DNA of 29,090 nt from JAYRWN01 sp041917975 (GCA_041917975.1 JAYRWN010000227.1:1-29090); one strand, 5' to 3'; shown: positions 9,011-17,576, numbered from the stretch's first letter. Notes: generated from the sequence alone by a model not told the origin. Made by a program: numbers and translations.

Positions 9011-10846
9011 ATGGCCCTGAATTACAGACCAATTTATTGGAATGCGTTCAAAGTACGTTATGATCAGACCCTGGCGTTAGGAATTTTATTTTTTTTAGTC
9101 GTCTATTTAGTGTTGAATAAATTATTATACCCACAATTAATCTTACCCACAATAATCATACGATCTTTTGGATGGTTGTCAATTCTCCTATTACACATTA
9201 TTTTGAGCATTGGTCCATTATGCCGGCTTAACAACAAATTTCATCCTCTACTATACAACCGGCGACATTTAGGTGTCACGATGTTCCTGGCAGCTTCAGT
9301 ACATGCTATTTTATCATTAATCTGGTTTCATGGAAACGGTAATGTACACCCTTTAATCTCATTGTTTACCTCAAACATACACTACGGATCGTTAGTCTTT
9401 TTTCCCTTTCAGGTTTTGGGATTTTTGGCCTATGTGATCCTGATGTTAATGGCTTTCACCAGTCATGATTTCTGGTTAAAGATTCTGACACCGGCTTTAT
9501 GGAAAAAATTGCACATGCTCGTTTATTTCGCCTATTTGCTCCTGATGATGCATGTAGTTTTAGGCATCCTGCAATTGGAAAACCATGCAGTAGGATTTAT
9601 ATTTTTATTTGCAGGAACGATTTGGATAAGCATTCTGCACCTTTTAGCCGGAAGGCAAGAATGGCTCAAAGACAAACAAAAAATTGATGACGAAAAAAAC
9701 CAATGGCTTTATGCCGGTGACGTCATGGAAATACCACTTAATCGGGCAAAGGTAGTTATCGTCGGAGGAGAACGTGTAGCTATTTATCGGTATGAAAACC
9801 GGTTGAGTGCAGTGCACAATGTGTGCAAGCATCAATTAGGCCCATTGGGTGAAGGGCACATTGTGGAAGGGTGTATAACTTGTCCCTGGCATGGATACCA
9901 ATATTTACCTCATAATGGCTGTTCACCAGCACCGTTTAAAGAGAAGGTTGCCACTTACGAATTACAATTGCGCGGCCAAAAAATATTTATCAACCCGTTG
10001 GCCAAAGTCGAGGGTACTGAAATCCCACCATTGACCTTTGTTTTTCCCCTGGAAAATAAGATCATCCCGGAATATTTTATTGGCTGGCAAAATAGCCTGC
10101 CCAAAAGTTATTTAAAGGCAATACGTTCTTTTGTATTTCCAGCCTTTACCTTATCCCTGTTTTTTGGAATAGTCTTTACCATCACCCAAAAACACCTTGC
10201 CAATTCTTCTTTTGATTATAACCATCCCCTAACTTTGGCCGGTGCAGTGAATATCTATCCATTTCCGCACTTGCGTTATATCCAGGGTAAAGATATTTAC
10301 GGCAATCCTACATATGCTCTAATTCCCTTAGTTAACACTAATAAATTTGGCGCAGATGAAATTTTGCAAACCTGGTGTGCACGTCAAAAAGGCGAACCAT
10401 GTCAAGGTGTTATTACCGGAGGTATTTTACAACGGGATGACCGAAGGGCAATGGAATTATCCGGCGGGATTACTTCTCTGGATATTAAAACTGATCTTTC
10501 TGTACCCACCGGCGCTATAGTAAAACTAAGTGATACCGTTCTGATGGGCGAAATAGTTGATCCGAAATGTTATCTTGGGGCAATGAACCCCGGGGAAGGG
10601 AAACCGCATCGCAGCTGTGCCATTCGCTGTATCAGCGGTGGAATTATGCCGGTATTAGTCTGGAAAATTGATCAGAATAAGAAGGAATATGCGGTGTTAA
10701 CCGGAGAAAAAGGTAAACCCATTAACCAAGAAGTCTTATTTGCTTTAGGTGAGCCGGTAAAAATATCGGGAAAATTATATCAAATCGATAATTGGTATTG
10801 GTTCGAAATTAAAATAACGGATATTATTCGGCTAACCGGTCTTTAA
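9011..10846 (+). CDS. Membrane haem b (ferric reductase-type)-Rieske fusion with unassigned Cys-containing C-terminal domain
   Basis: Membrane electron-transfer protein of 611 residues in four parts. Residues about 20-215 form a ferric-reductase/MsrQ-like domain of about six helices, with haem-ligand candidates H62, H98, H168 and H181 and the motifs RRHLGVTMFLAASVH and WKKLHMLVYF. Residues about 235-330 form a Rieske [2Fe-2S] domain with C272-x-H274 and C291-x2-H294. A further hydrophobic segment lies at about 371-392. The C-terminal domain (about 400-611) holds C456, C464, C520, C536, C540 and H533, in a pattern DPKC...HRSCAIRC that I cannot assign. The extra helix should put this last domain on the opposite membrane face from the Rieske domain. 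Two micro-membrane genes precede it and a soluble Rieske-flavodoxin gene follows 35 bp later, so it probably forms the membrane arm of an electron chain with unknown partner. Confidence 0.85.
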   Translation: MALNYRPIYWNAFKVRYDQTLALGILFFLVVYLVLNKLLYPQLILPTIIIRSFGWLSILLLHIILSIGPLCRLNNKFHPLLYNRRHLGVTMFLAASVHAILSLIWFHGNGNVHPLISLFTSNIHYGSLVFFPFQVLGFLAYVILMLMAFTSHDFWLKILTPALWKKLHMLVYFAYLLLMMHVVLGILQLENHAVGFIFLFAGTIWISILHLLAGRQEWLKDKQKIDDEKNQWLYAGDVMEIPLNRAKVVIVGGERVAIYRYENRLSAVHNVCKHQLGPLGEGHIVEGCITCPWHGYQYLPHNGCSPAPFKEKVATYELQLRGQKIFINPLAKVEGTEIPPLTFVFPLENKIIPEYFIGWQNSLPKSYLKAIRSFVFPAFTLSLFFGIVFTITQKHLANSSFDYNHPLTLAGAVNIYPFPHLRYIQGKDIYGNPTYALIPLVNTNKFGADEILQTWCARQKGEPCQGVITGGILQRDDRRAMELSGGITSLDIKTDLSVPTGAIVKLSDTVLMGEIVDPKCYLGAMNPGEGKPHRSCAIRCISGGIMPVLVWKIDQNKKEYAVLTGEKGKPINQEVLFALGEPVKISGKLYQIDNWYWFEIKITDIIRLTGL

Positions 10847-10881
10847 TTCCAATGGATAATTTATAATAAAATTAAGTTTAT

Positions 10882-12012
10882 ATGGAATTCATAAGAACTA
10901 TCCCCATTCAGGATCTGCCGGAAGGCTCCTCCAAAGTAATAGCTCTTGGCAAGCAAAAAGTAGTTTTATTTCATCATCATGGAATAATTTCTGCTTTGGG
11001 AAATGCTTGTTTGCATAAAGGTGGGCCTCTGGGCCTGGGTAAGGTTGAAAAAAAATATGATGGTATCTATGTCACCTGCCCATGGCACGGTTGGGAATAC
11101 AATATCGAAACCGGAAGTGCTCCACCCGGCTATCATGACCAAGCTGCTGTTTATGATGTAAAAGTCGAGGATAATTATATATTAATTAGCCAAAAACCGG
11201 TTAAACCGTCCAAAAAAGCCCAGCACGAAATTCCTGCTTTGGAGGATTTGAAAAAATTGCAGTACCAGACCCATACGCAATCGATAAATATATTAGGCAT
11301 CTCTACCACTAGCCTGAATCCCAATTTGCCCCGATTTTCAACTTCTGAGACAGCTTTGGAAAAGGCATTACTCTACGCGAGCGAAAAATATCAAGCTCAA
11401 TGTCATCTTATTAAATTAAGAGATCTGGAATTCAGACATTGTGAGGGTTATTATTCGTTACACATGCATGCGTGCACGTGGCCCTGCAGTATTACGGAAA
11501 TGGACCCGAGCGATGGAATGACCGACATTTATCGTAAACTGGTATTATGGGCTGACATCGTATTATTAGCTACACCCATCCGATGGGGAAATCCTTCGTC
11601 GCTGTATTTTAAAATGGCTGAGCGGCTTAATTGTGTACAAAATCAAATTACTCTCTTTGACAAAATATTAATTAAAGAAAAAGTAGCCTCCTTCCTGATA
11701 ACCGGAGGGCAGGACAATATCCAACAAGTAGCCGGACAAATGATGGTGTTTTTTACTGACCTCGGATTTACTTTTCCTCCCTTTAGTTTTATGGGATGGA
11801 GTCGTGGTTGGACGGCAGAGGACATGGATAAAAATATTATGCAGTTTAAAAAATCTAACTACATCGATCGTTCAGTAAAAGAAATTGTAGATAATTGTGT
11901 GGAAACGTTACGGGCTTTAAAAGCCACACCGGCTCAATCACTTAAAGCTCCTAAACCACATAAACAGGATTCCCTCACCGCAGATTTGGAAAATCCGGAA
12001 ATGAATATGTAA
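10882..12012 (+). CDS. Rieske-flavodoxin fusion (NAD(P)H-dependent FMN reductase-like)
   Basis: Cytoplasmic redox protein of 376 residues. The N-terminal Rieske ferredoxin domain (about 1-105) has C43-x-H45 and C66-x2-H69. The C-terminal flavodoxin-like FMN-reductase domain (about 134-345) opens with INILGISTTSLN, has the conserved block TPIRWGNPSSLYFKMAERLN (231-250), and a glycine loop ITGGQDN (273-279). C187, C198 and C202 recall the cysteine motif of iron-sulfur flavoproteins, though one expected cysteine position is filled by other residues. The tail of about 30 residues is polar. It would take electrons from NAD(P)H through FMN to its [2Fe-2S] centre and on to the membrane Rieske protein encoded just upstream, or run the reverse. 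The partner assignment is inferred from gene order. Confidence 0.87.
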   Translation: MEFIRTIPIQDLPEGSSKVIALGKQKVVLFHHHGIISALGNACLHKGGPLGLGKVEKKYDGIYVTCPWHGWEYNIETGSAPPGYHDQAAVYDVKVEDNYILISQKPVKPSKKAQHEIPALEDLKKLQYQTHTQSINILGISTTSLNPNLPRFSTSETALEKALLYASEKYQAQCHLIKLRDLEFRHCEGYYSLHMHACTWPCSITEMDPSDGMTDIYRKLVLWADIVLLATPIRWGNPSSLYFKMAERLNCVQNQITLFDKILIKEKVASFLITGGQDNIQQVAGQMMVFFTDLGFTFPPFSFMGWSRGWTAEDMDKNIMQFKKSNYIDRSVKEIVDNCVETLRALKATPAQSLKAPKPHKQDSLTADLENPEMNM

Positions 12013-12048
12013 TCCATTTTTATCCAGGAGATTTTTACTTTTTATTTT

Positions 12049-14343
12049 TTAATAAAATGCCAACGGATGCCTTTGAGGGGTTAAGTCAGGTCCTTCGTCC
12101 CATGGCTCAAAGGCATTGTCAATGTTGCGCAATCCAGTCAATTCTAATTCCGGAAAATGACGTAATATAACCGATTTCAAATTATTCTGATCTATCCAGT
12201 TCATCCCTTCATGGGTATAATAATAGGACGTATAACAATCCGTGTAAAATCGATCCGCTTGCAGACGACGGGTGGCATTTAATAGAAAAATTTGAAACAT
12301 CGTTTCTCCAAAAGCAAAATGAGTAGGTCGTTTTTCCTCTCCCAAAGTGCCGATCATTAAATCCAATTTCTCCACATCACCCTGATAAATGTTATGCAGT
12401 TTTTGCATTATGCCAGGATCTGAATTTAAATCTTGGAACGAACGAATGGGATTTAAACCCAACTGTCGGCGAAACTCATTATATTTGGGCACGCCACGTT
12501 CACGCGCCCGCAATATATCCACGGCCCCCATATCATAGACGGGGTTTCCTGGGATAGTTAATTCCTGCATAAAACGCGGGTAATTGTTTAAAACTAATTG
12601 ACCGGGGTGTTGATTTCCAAAAGAATGAAACAGATCTGGCAATCCAAATTCATCTAGACATATTCCTGAGCCCTTCTGACGGGACAGTGAAAAAGGAATG
12701 TTTTTAGGATGTTTAGCATCCAGAGTATTAATAACCAATTCTTCCGGCAGCATGGAATGAAGTCGATACACTTCCACAAACTCCTGAGTTAATCCAAATG
12801 GGCTTTCATGTTTGTCAATTGGATTCCCTACAACACCGCCTAATTCCGTGTTGCGGATATTAATTTCTTCAACCGTTTTCCAATCTTTCGAATTTTTTCT
12901 TAGCACGGTCCATAATCCATACCAATTGCTGCGATTACCCTTTTGAATAACCGGATTGGGATTGATGGCACTGTTCCATTCCAAACTATGTATTTTGGCT
13001 AACAACGCCGCATTGATCAGGCGGGCTGTTTGGAACAATTGTTCATCCTGCCAGTGAGGATATTTATTCCTTAACATATCACAAATGGCATTGTGCTCAC
13101 GACAAAACAGGGTATGAAATAAACTTAAACCTACCCACCAGTTACGAACATATCCGGTGATTTCCATGCCTTGATGGTCTCTGGGCAATAAACCTTGGTC
13201 ATCTAATTTTAGTTTTCCCTGCTGAAAACTACGCAGTTTATTTTGGGTGAGGTCATCGCTGCCGTAGAGTTGGGAAGCATCCCACCAGTGAGTCACCTCA
13301 TTAATAAAAGTCAGCGAAAAAGGATCGTTGGTCCGATGAGTAAGATCAGGTTGCGTTTTACCAACAAAAAGTTTTTTTTGCCAATACTTTTTACGCGCCG
13401 GATCATTTTCATGCAAAGGTATTTCATAGAGGTCATGCATTAAAACTTCTCCATGACTGATCCAATCGTGATTTTGAAATTGGATCCAGGCTGCCGCTAA
13501 TAAATTTAGAAAAGGCACTTCTAACATTTTTCCCCGGCGTGATAATAAGGATAAACTTATTTCCCGTGGATTGGGTGAAAGAATATCTTCCAGGCCAGGC
13601 CTTTTTACAGCATCCGGGTTAATGTTACGCATAAATCTAGTGCCGGCAGCACCTTCTTTTGGATTGTTTAAATTATTCCAGCTGCCATCTGCCGTACGGA
13701 ATAATTTTACCCGCTGCGGTGGATCTTCAAGGTTTTGATTATGAAAGCCGATGAGGGTATTTTGCGCATAAGTCGATTTAAGGTTATGGCGGTTTAATTT
13801 TTCTCGCATGTTGGCTAAGGTAAGAATGGCCAATAATTGTGGCCGGCGATACCAATTCGTCCAAATCTCATCCTTATAGCCCCAAATTGAGCCGGCTAAT
13901 TTGGTTATACCATTTATGGTGTGGGAGGCGACCCATCCAAGCAGGTTACCTATAAATATGGACAATGATTTGTAGATATTTTTTGACTCACTAACCGGAA
14001 CTATTAAAGCGGTTTTCCCCGGGTATTGTTCAGGTGCCGCTAATAGTTGGTCTATTTGAAAATAACTGATTTCCGGTACAAAGTCAGCCAATCCAGCCTG
14101 ATCATTGAGGCGGGCTTTGGCCAAAAGATCTGCCCAGTTGGTTTCTGTTTTTATCGAGAGTGCTTGTTCAAACCAGATTATGGATTCGGCAAAATTCCCT
14201 GCCAGATAATACGACAACCCTCTGATCGCCATTTGGTCAGCCTCGGCAATAAACTGATGAGAGGTATCCAGAAGTTTACGCACTTCCGTATATCGGCGTG
14301 TTGAAAACAATTCCAGTAAAGCTTTAAATGTTGATTCTTCCAA
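12049..14343 (-). CDS. Haem peroxidase, fatty-acid alpha-dioxygenase-like, with TPR-like N-terminal extension
   Basis: Animal-type haem peroxidase fold (PF03098 family) of 764 residues. The distal-His motif QNHDWISHG (H292), the DASQLYGSD block (355-363), the REHN motif (415-418) and a YRLH motif (Y526, proximal H529) match plant alpha-dioxygenase and prostaglandin synthase spacing. In those enzymes the Tyr forms the radical that abstracts a fatty-acid hydrogen. The likely reaction is conversion of fatty acids to 2-hydroperoxy acids. Residues 1-100 form an extra, alpha-helical, TPR-like extension; the typical family N-terminus appears only from about 160. It is convergent with the Rieske operon (36 bp between stops) and divergent from the DUF1569 gene (36 bp). 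Alternative: another cyclooxygenase/dual-oxidase-like peroxidase with different substrate. Confidence 0.87.
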   Translation of the reverse strand: MEESTFKALLELFSTRRYTEVRKLLDTSHQFIAEADQMAIRGLSYYLAGNFAESIIWFEQALSIKTETNWADLLAKARLNDQAGLADFVPEISYFQIDQLLAAPEQYPGKTALIVPVSESKNIYKSLSIFIGNLLGWVASHTINGITKLAGSIWGYKDEIWTNWYRRPQLLAILTLANMREKLNRHNLKSTYAQNTLIGFHNQNLEDPPQRVKLFRTADGSWNNLNNPKEGAAGTRFMRNINPDAVKRPGLEDILSPNPREISLSLLSRRGKMLEVPFLNLLAAAWIQFQNHDWISHGEVLMHDLYEIPLHENDPARKKYWQKKLFVGKTQPDLTHRTNDPFSLTFINEVTHWWDASQLYGSDDLTQNKLRSFQQGKLKLDDQGLLPRDHQGMEITGYVRNWWVGLSLFHTLFCREHNAICDMLRNKYPHWQDEQLFQTARLINAALLAKIHSLEWNSAINPNPVIQKGNRSNWYGLWTVLRKNSKDWKTVEEINIRNTELGGVVGNPIDKHESPFGLTQEFVEVYRLHSMLPEELVINTLDAKHPKNIPFSLSRQKGSGICLDEFGLPDLFHSFGNQHPGQLVLNNYPRFMQELTIPGNPVYDMGAVDILRARERGVPKYNEFRRQLGLNPIRSFQDLNSDPGIMQKLHNIYQGDVEKLDLMIGTLGEEKRPTHFAFGETMFQIFLLNATRRLQADRFYTDCYTSYYYTHEGMNWIDQNNLKSVILRHFPELELTGLRNIDNAFEPWDEGPDLTPQRHPLAFY

Positions 14344-14379
14344 TTTCAGGTTTTTATAAAGTTAAAAACTCTAATTTAG

Positions 14380-14877
14380 ATGATGAATAAATTAACTATG
14401 ACTACCAAGCCATTAATTCTGAAAAACCTGGACCAGGTGATTAATCAGCTGCATGAGCTCAGTGATGCCACAGAGAATGAAGCTCACCGGGGTTGGTCCA
14501 TCAGTGAGCATCTTGCCCATTGTCAACAAGTGATCGAGTTTTCCATGAACGGATATCCCACTCAAAATCCGTGGTTGCTGCAAAACTCGTTGGGCAAGAC
14601 TGTTTATCACCTATTTCGTCTCCGAGGTTATATGCAACATGACATCAATGCTTATACGCCAGGTGCCGGCCCTGCACCTCAAATGACTTTGAATGACAGC
14701 ATTTTACAATTAACCCAAACCATCAAAAAATTTGATGCCTGGACACATCCATTGAAACCCCATTATTTTTACGGCCGGCTGTCTAAATCACAATATAACC
14801 TGATCCACAGTATACATTTTGCAAACCATTGGGATACTATTGTAATGCAAAAAAAAATGAGGGCGTCCGCTAAATAA
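14380..14877 (+). CDS. DUF1569 / DinB-like four-helix protein
   Basis: Cytoplasmic protein of 165 residues with the DUF1569 pattern: a WSISEHLAHCQQVIEFSMNG segment (39-58) and a late HFANHWDTI segment. The three histidines, one in each of those regions and HSIHFANHW, resemble the metal triad of DinB/YfiT-like folds. Function is unknown for this subgroup. Several in-frame ATGs (14380, 14383, 14398) could be the start; the first is used because nothing separates them. It is transcribed divergently from the haem peroxidase gene and lies 57 bp ahead of the patatin gene, so it may share a transcript with the latter. Confidence 0.8.
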   Translation: MMNKLTMTTKPLILKNLDQVINQLHELSDATENEAHRGWSISEHLAHCQQVIEFSMNGYPTQNPWLLQNSLGKTVYHLFRLRGYMQHDINAYTPGAGPAPQMTLNDSILQLTQTIKKFDAWTHPLKPHYFYGRLSKSQYNLIHSIHFANHWDTIVMQKKMRASAK

Positions 14878-14934
14878 TATCGGTATTCCGTACTATTCAA
14901 TCAACAATTTTTTATTTGCTCAAAATAACAAGTT

Positions 14935-15978
14935 ATGTCAGCCTTACTCGAAAAATTAGATCGTTCAGGACCAAAACGGTTGTTGGCACTGGACGGCGGC
15001 GGAGTCAGAGGCATACTCATGTTAGGATTTATTGAACGGTTGGAGGACCTGCTCAGCAAACGCTACCATAAACCAGATTTTCGGTTATGCGAGTATTTTG
15101 ATTTGATTGGAGGGACGAGTACGGGTGCTATTATAGCTGCCGGATTGGCCATCGGCATGTCTGCTAAGGCCATAAAAACCAAATATCTGGAACTGGGTCA
15201 CGCTATATTTGGCCAGAAAAACAGCATCGTCGCCTACTTAAAAAGTGGACAAAAATATGATCCTTTACCTTTAGACAAAATCTTAAAAAGCCTTTTTGGC
15301 CACATAACACTTGGTGATGGATTCAACATCAAGAGCGGTTTATGCATTGTGACCAAACGTGCCGATACGCATAGCACCTGGCCTTTTATTAATCATCCCC
15401 GGGGTAAATATTATGAAGCCAACAAAAACATTCCCTTGTGGCAAATCATTAGAGCGAGCGTCGCGGCCCCAACTTATTTTTTACCCATCGTTTTAGATTT
15501 GGGCTTGCGAGGTTACCCTTTCCGTTGGCCAACAGGGGAACACAAATTAATGTTATTGTCTTTAGGTACGGGACTCAAATACTATCCGGCTAATTATAAA
15601 AAATTTATGCAAACCAATTTGTTGGATTGGGCGGCACAGCTACCGGAGTTCTTTTTACATGATGCCAATTATCACAACCAGTTAATTCTGCAACTGCTTT
15701 CTCAATCTCCTCATGCGGTGGAGATAGATAGTGAAATCGGGCAGTTGGAACAAGATTTTTTTAATCCGCAACCAGCTTTATCCTACATCCGGTACAATGT
15801 CCCGTTAAATCCGGACTATTTAAAAAAGATGAAACTTCCTTTTTCAGATAATAAAATTAACCAGGCCGGCCTTATCGATAAAGCGGCCAATATGGATTTG
15901 CTGGCGGAAGTCGGAATTTTGGCGGCTGAAAAAATGCTGCAGCCCGAACACTTTGCCGTTCATTTTGATATAAAATAA
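14935..15978 (+). CDS. Patatin-like phospholipase, catalytic-Asp segment apparently missing
   Basis: Patatin-family protein of 347 residues. Present are the oxyanion loop DGGGVRGI (20-27), the nucleophile elbow GTSTG with S62, the helix start ASVAAPTYF (174-182) and the WPTGEHKLMLLSLGTG strand (198-213). Family members normally carry, between PTYF and GYPFRWPTGE, a stretch of roughly 25-30 residues with the catalytic Asp (DGG/DGA) and an NNP motif. Here VLDLG (186-190) runs straight into LRGYPF, so that stretch is absent while the frame stays intact. D188 is the only Asp nearby and is not followed by GG. The protein may be an inactive phospholipase, or the gap may be an assembly artefact. No signal peptide. 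It follows the DUF1569 gene by 57 bp. Confidence 0.85.
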   Translation: MSALLEKLDRSGPKRLLALDGGGVRGILMLGFIERLEDLLSKRYHKPDFRLCEYFDLIGGTSTGAIIAAGLAIGMSAKAIKTKYLELGHAIFGQKNSIVAYLKSGQKYDPLPLDKILKSLFGHITLGDGFNIKSGLCIVTKRADTHSTWPFINHPRGKYYEANKNIPLWQIIRASVAAPTYFLPIVLDLGLRGYPFRWPTGEHKLMLLSLGTGLKYYPANYKKFMQTNLLDWAAQLPEFFLHDANYHNQLILQLLSQSPHAVEIDSEIGQLEQDFFNPQPALSYIRYNVPLNPDYLKKMKLPFSDNKINQAGLIDKAANMDLLAEVGILAAEKMLQPEHFAVHFDIK

Positions 15979-16038
15979 ATCGCAGCATTACAAGCTGCCC
16001 GGACGCACATCCCGTCTCATAAATTATCTTGCTAATGT

Positions 16039-16046
16039 TATATTTG
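16039..16046 (+). promoter_or_regulatory. Candidate Bacteroidota -7 element before the SDR gene
   Basis: TATATTTG fits the TAnnTTTG -7 consensus of the Bacteroidota housekeeping sigma factor and sits 14 bp before the SDR start codon. No clear -33 TTG at the usual spacing was found, so this is a motif match only. Confidence 0.4.
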
Positions 16047-16060
16047 CCTAAACTTTTTTC

Positions 16061-16825
16061 ATGAATTTATCAAAAATCGCCATGATCACCGGAGCGACCT
16101 CCGGTATTGGTCTGGCTACAGCCAAAGCGTTGGTGGATAACGGATTTAGCCTCATTTTGTGCGGGCGACGAACCGAACGGCTCAAGGAGCTTGAACGGTA
16201 TTTGGCTGAAAAAACCTCTGTATATCTGTTATCCTTCGATGTGCGTGACCGTCATGAAGTCGCGAAGGCTATTGAAAGCTTACCCGCGGTATGGCAAAAC
16301 ATAACTGTGCTGGTGAATAATGCCGGCAACGCGCATGGACTATCGTCATTTCAAGATGGGGACCTTGACGATTACGACCAAATGATCGATGGCAATGTGC
16401 AGGGATTAATCTATGTAACCAGAGCAGTAGCACCAGGTATGGTAAAACGTGGGAGCGGTCATATCGTCAACATCAGCTCGGTGGCAGGTAAGATTACTTA
16501 CGCCAATGGAGCGGTCTATTGTGCCTCCAAAGCAGCCGTTGAAGCATTAAGTACTGGAATGCGGCTTGACCTTACCCAACATGGTATTAAAATAACCAAT
16601 ATTGCTCCCGGAGCCGTCGAAACCGAGTTTTCTCTGGTGCGCTTTAAAGGCGATGTAGAACGAGCTGCCAAAGTCTACACCGGATTTGATCCGCTCCAGC
16701 CGGAAGATGTGGCCGATGCAGTCGTTTACGCCGTGATGGCACGAGCCAGAGTCACCGTCGCTGATATTACCCTCTATGCTGCGGCACAAGCCGCTCCTAC
16801 CACCATCTACCGCCAAACAAATTAA
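16061..16825 (+). CDS. Short-chain dehydrogenase/reductase (YdfG-like)
   Basis: Classical SDR of 254 residues, NAD(P)-dependent and cytoplasmic. It has the cofactor loop TGATSGIG (8-15), the NNAG motif (about 86-89), and the catalytic set Ser in NISSVAG and YCASK (Tyr/Lys) near 151-155. CGRRTER after the second strand places Arg residues where NADP-preferring enzymes bind the 2'-phosphate, so NADPH is likely (inference). Overall pattern resembles 3-hydroxy acid/serine dehydrogenase YdfG-type enzymes, but the substrate is not readable. A haemolysin-III-like gene starts 4 bp after its stop, so both are probably cotranscribed. Confidence 0.9.
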   Translation: MNLSKIAMITGATSGIGLATAKALVDNGFSLILCGRRTERLKELERYLAEKTSVYLLSFDVRDRHEVAKAIESLPAVWQNITVLVNNAGNAHGLSSFQDGDLDDYDQMIDGNVQGLIYVTRAVAPGMVKRGSGHIVNISSVAGKITYANGAVYCASKAAVEALSTGMRLDLTQHGIKITNIAPGAVETEFSLVRFKGDVERAAKVYTGFDPLQPEDVADAVVYAVMARARVTVADITLYAAAQAAPTTIYRQTN

Positions 16826-16829
16826 AGCT

Positions 16830-17465
16830 ATGAAACCTTATCTTACTTCTCAAGAAGAGGAATTGGCGAACGCCATAACGCATGGTTTAGGGCTGGTATC
16901 CACTTTATGGTTCTATCCGGATTTAGCTCGTCTGGCGCTGTTATACCCACATCCATCCATGGCTTTTGGCACCAGTATTTTTGGTTTCGGTATGCTCATG
17001 ACCTATTTGTCTTCTACCCTTTATCATGCCATCCAGGTCAAGAAGTACAAAGATTTTATGCAAATCTGCGACCATATCAGCATTTATTTTCTTATCGCCG
17101 GTACGTATACTCCGGTCATCCTTCGATATGTTTCACCAGAGATCAGTAAGCCTTTTTTAATCCTGTTATGGACTATGGTCTTGCTGGGAAGTATCTTTAA
17201 GGTGTTTTTTACCAGGCGTTTTCCCTGGTTATCCACCGGCATATATTTATTTATGGGATGGATGGTTGTTTTTTTATATCAACCTCTGCTGGCCCAAATG
17301 TCCTGGGCGGTATTTAAATGGATATTGATTGGCGGATTAGCGTATACTCTAGGCGTTGTTTTTTATAAATGGCACAGCTTGAAATACCATCACGCCATTT
17401 GGCATGTTTTTGTCCTCATCGGGACGGGATCACATTTCTGGGCAACCTACCAAAGCCTTACATAA
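16830..17465 (+). CDS. Haemolysin III / PAQR family membrane protein
   Basis: Seven-helix membrane protein of 211 residues. Family metal-site motifs are visible: EELANAITHGLG near the N-terminus, SSTLYHA (Ser and His) in helix two, CDHISIYFLIAGTYTP with Asp/His, and HAIWHVFVLIGTGSHF near the C-terminus. Bacterial members include YqfA/TrhA-type proteins linked to membrane fluidity or lipid homeostasis, and the PAQR fold is a zinc-dependent hydrolase-like fold in general. A frame extension back to 16776 overlaps the SDR gene; the ATG at 16830, 4 bp after the SDR stop, gives the normal family N-terminus and is preferred. Confidence 0.9.
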   Translation: MKPYLTSQEEELANAITHGLGLVSTLWFYPDLARLALLYPHPSMAFGTSIFGFGMLMTYLSSTLYHAIQVKKYKDFMQICDHISIYFLIAGTYTPVILRYVSPEISKPFLILLWTMVLLGSIFKVFFTRRFPWLSTGIYLFMGWMVVFLYQPLLAQMSWAVFKWILIGGLAYTLGVVFYKWHSLKYHHAIWHVFVLIGTGSHFWATYQSLT

Positions 17466-17576
17466 ATCAGCAAATTAATTAAGGTAAATCATAATTTCTT
17501 ATCTGGTCGTTTTGTATCATTGTTCCTTTATGGGTAATTGCCGGTAGAATTATAGATCCAAAATTTCGTCCAAGGT

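Noticed and set aside
15982..15998. Possible terminator hairpin after the patatin gene (GCAGC, 7 nt loop, GCTGC)
   Set aside because: Only a five-pair stem and no T tract follows; too weak to call.
16776..16829. Longer N-terminus for the haemolysin-III-like protein
   Set aside because: It overlaps the end of the SDR gene and adds residues unlike the family; the ATG at 16830 gives the normal start.
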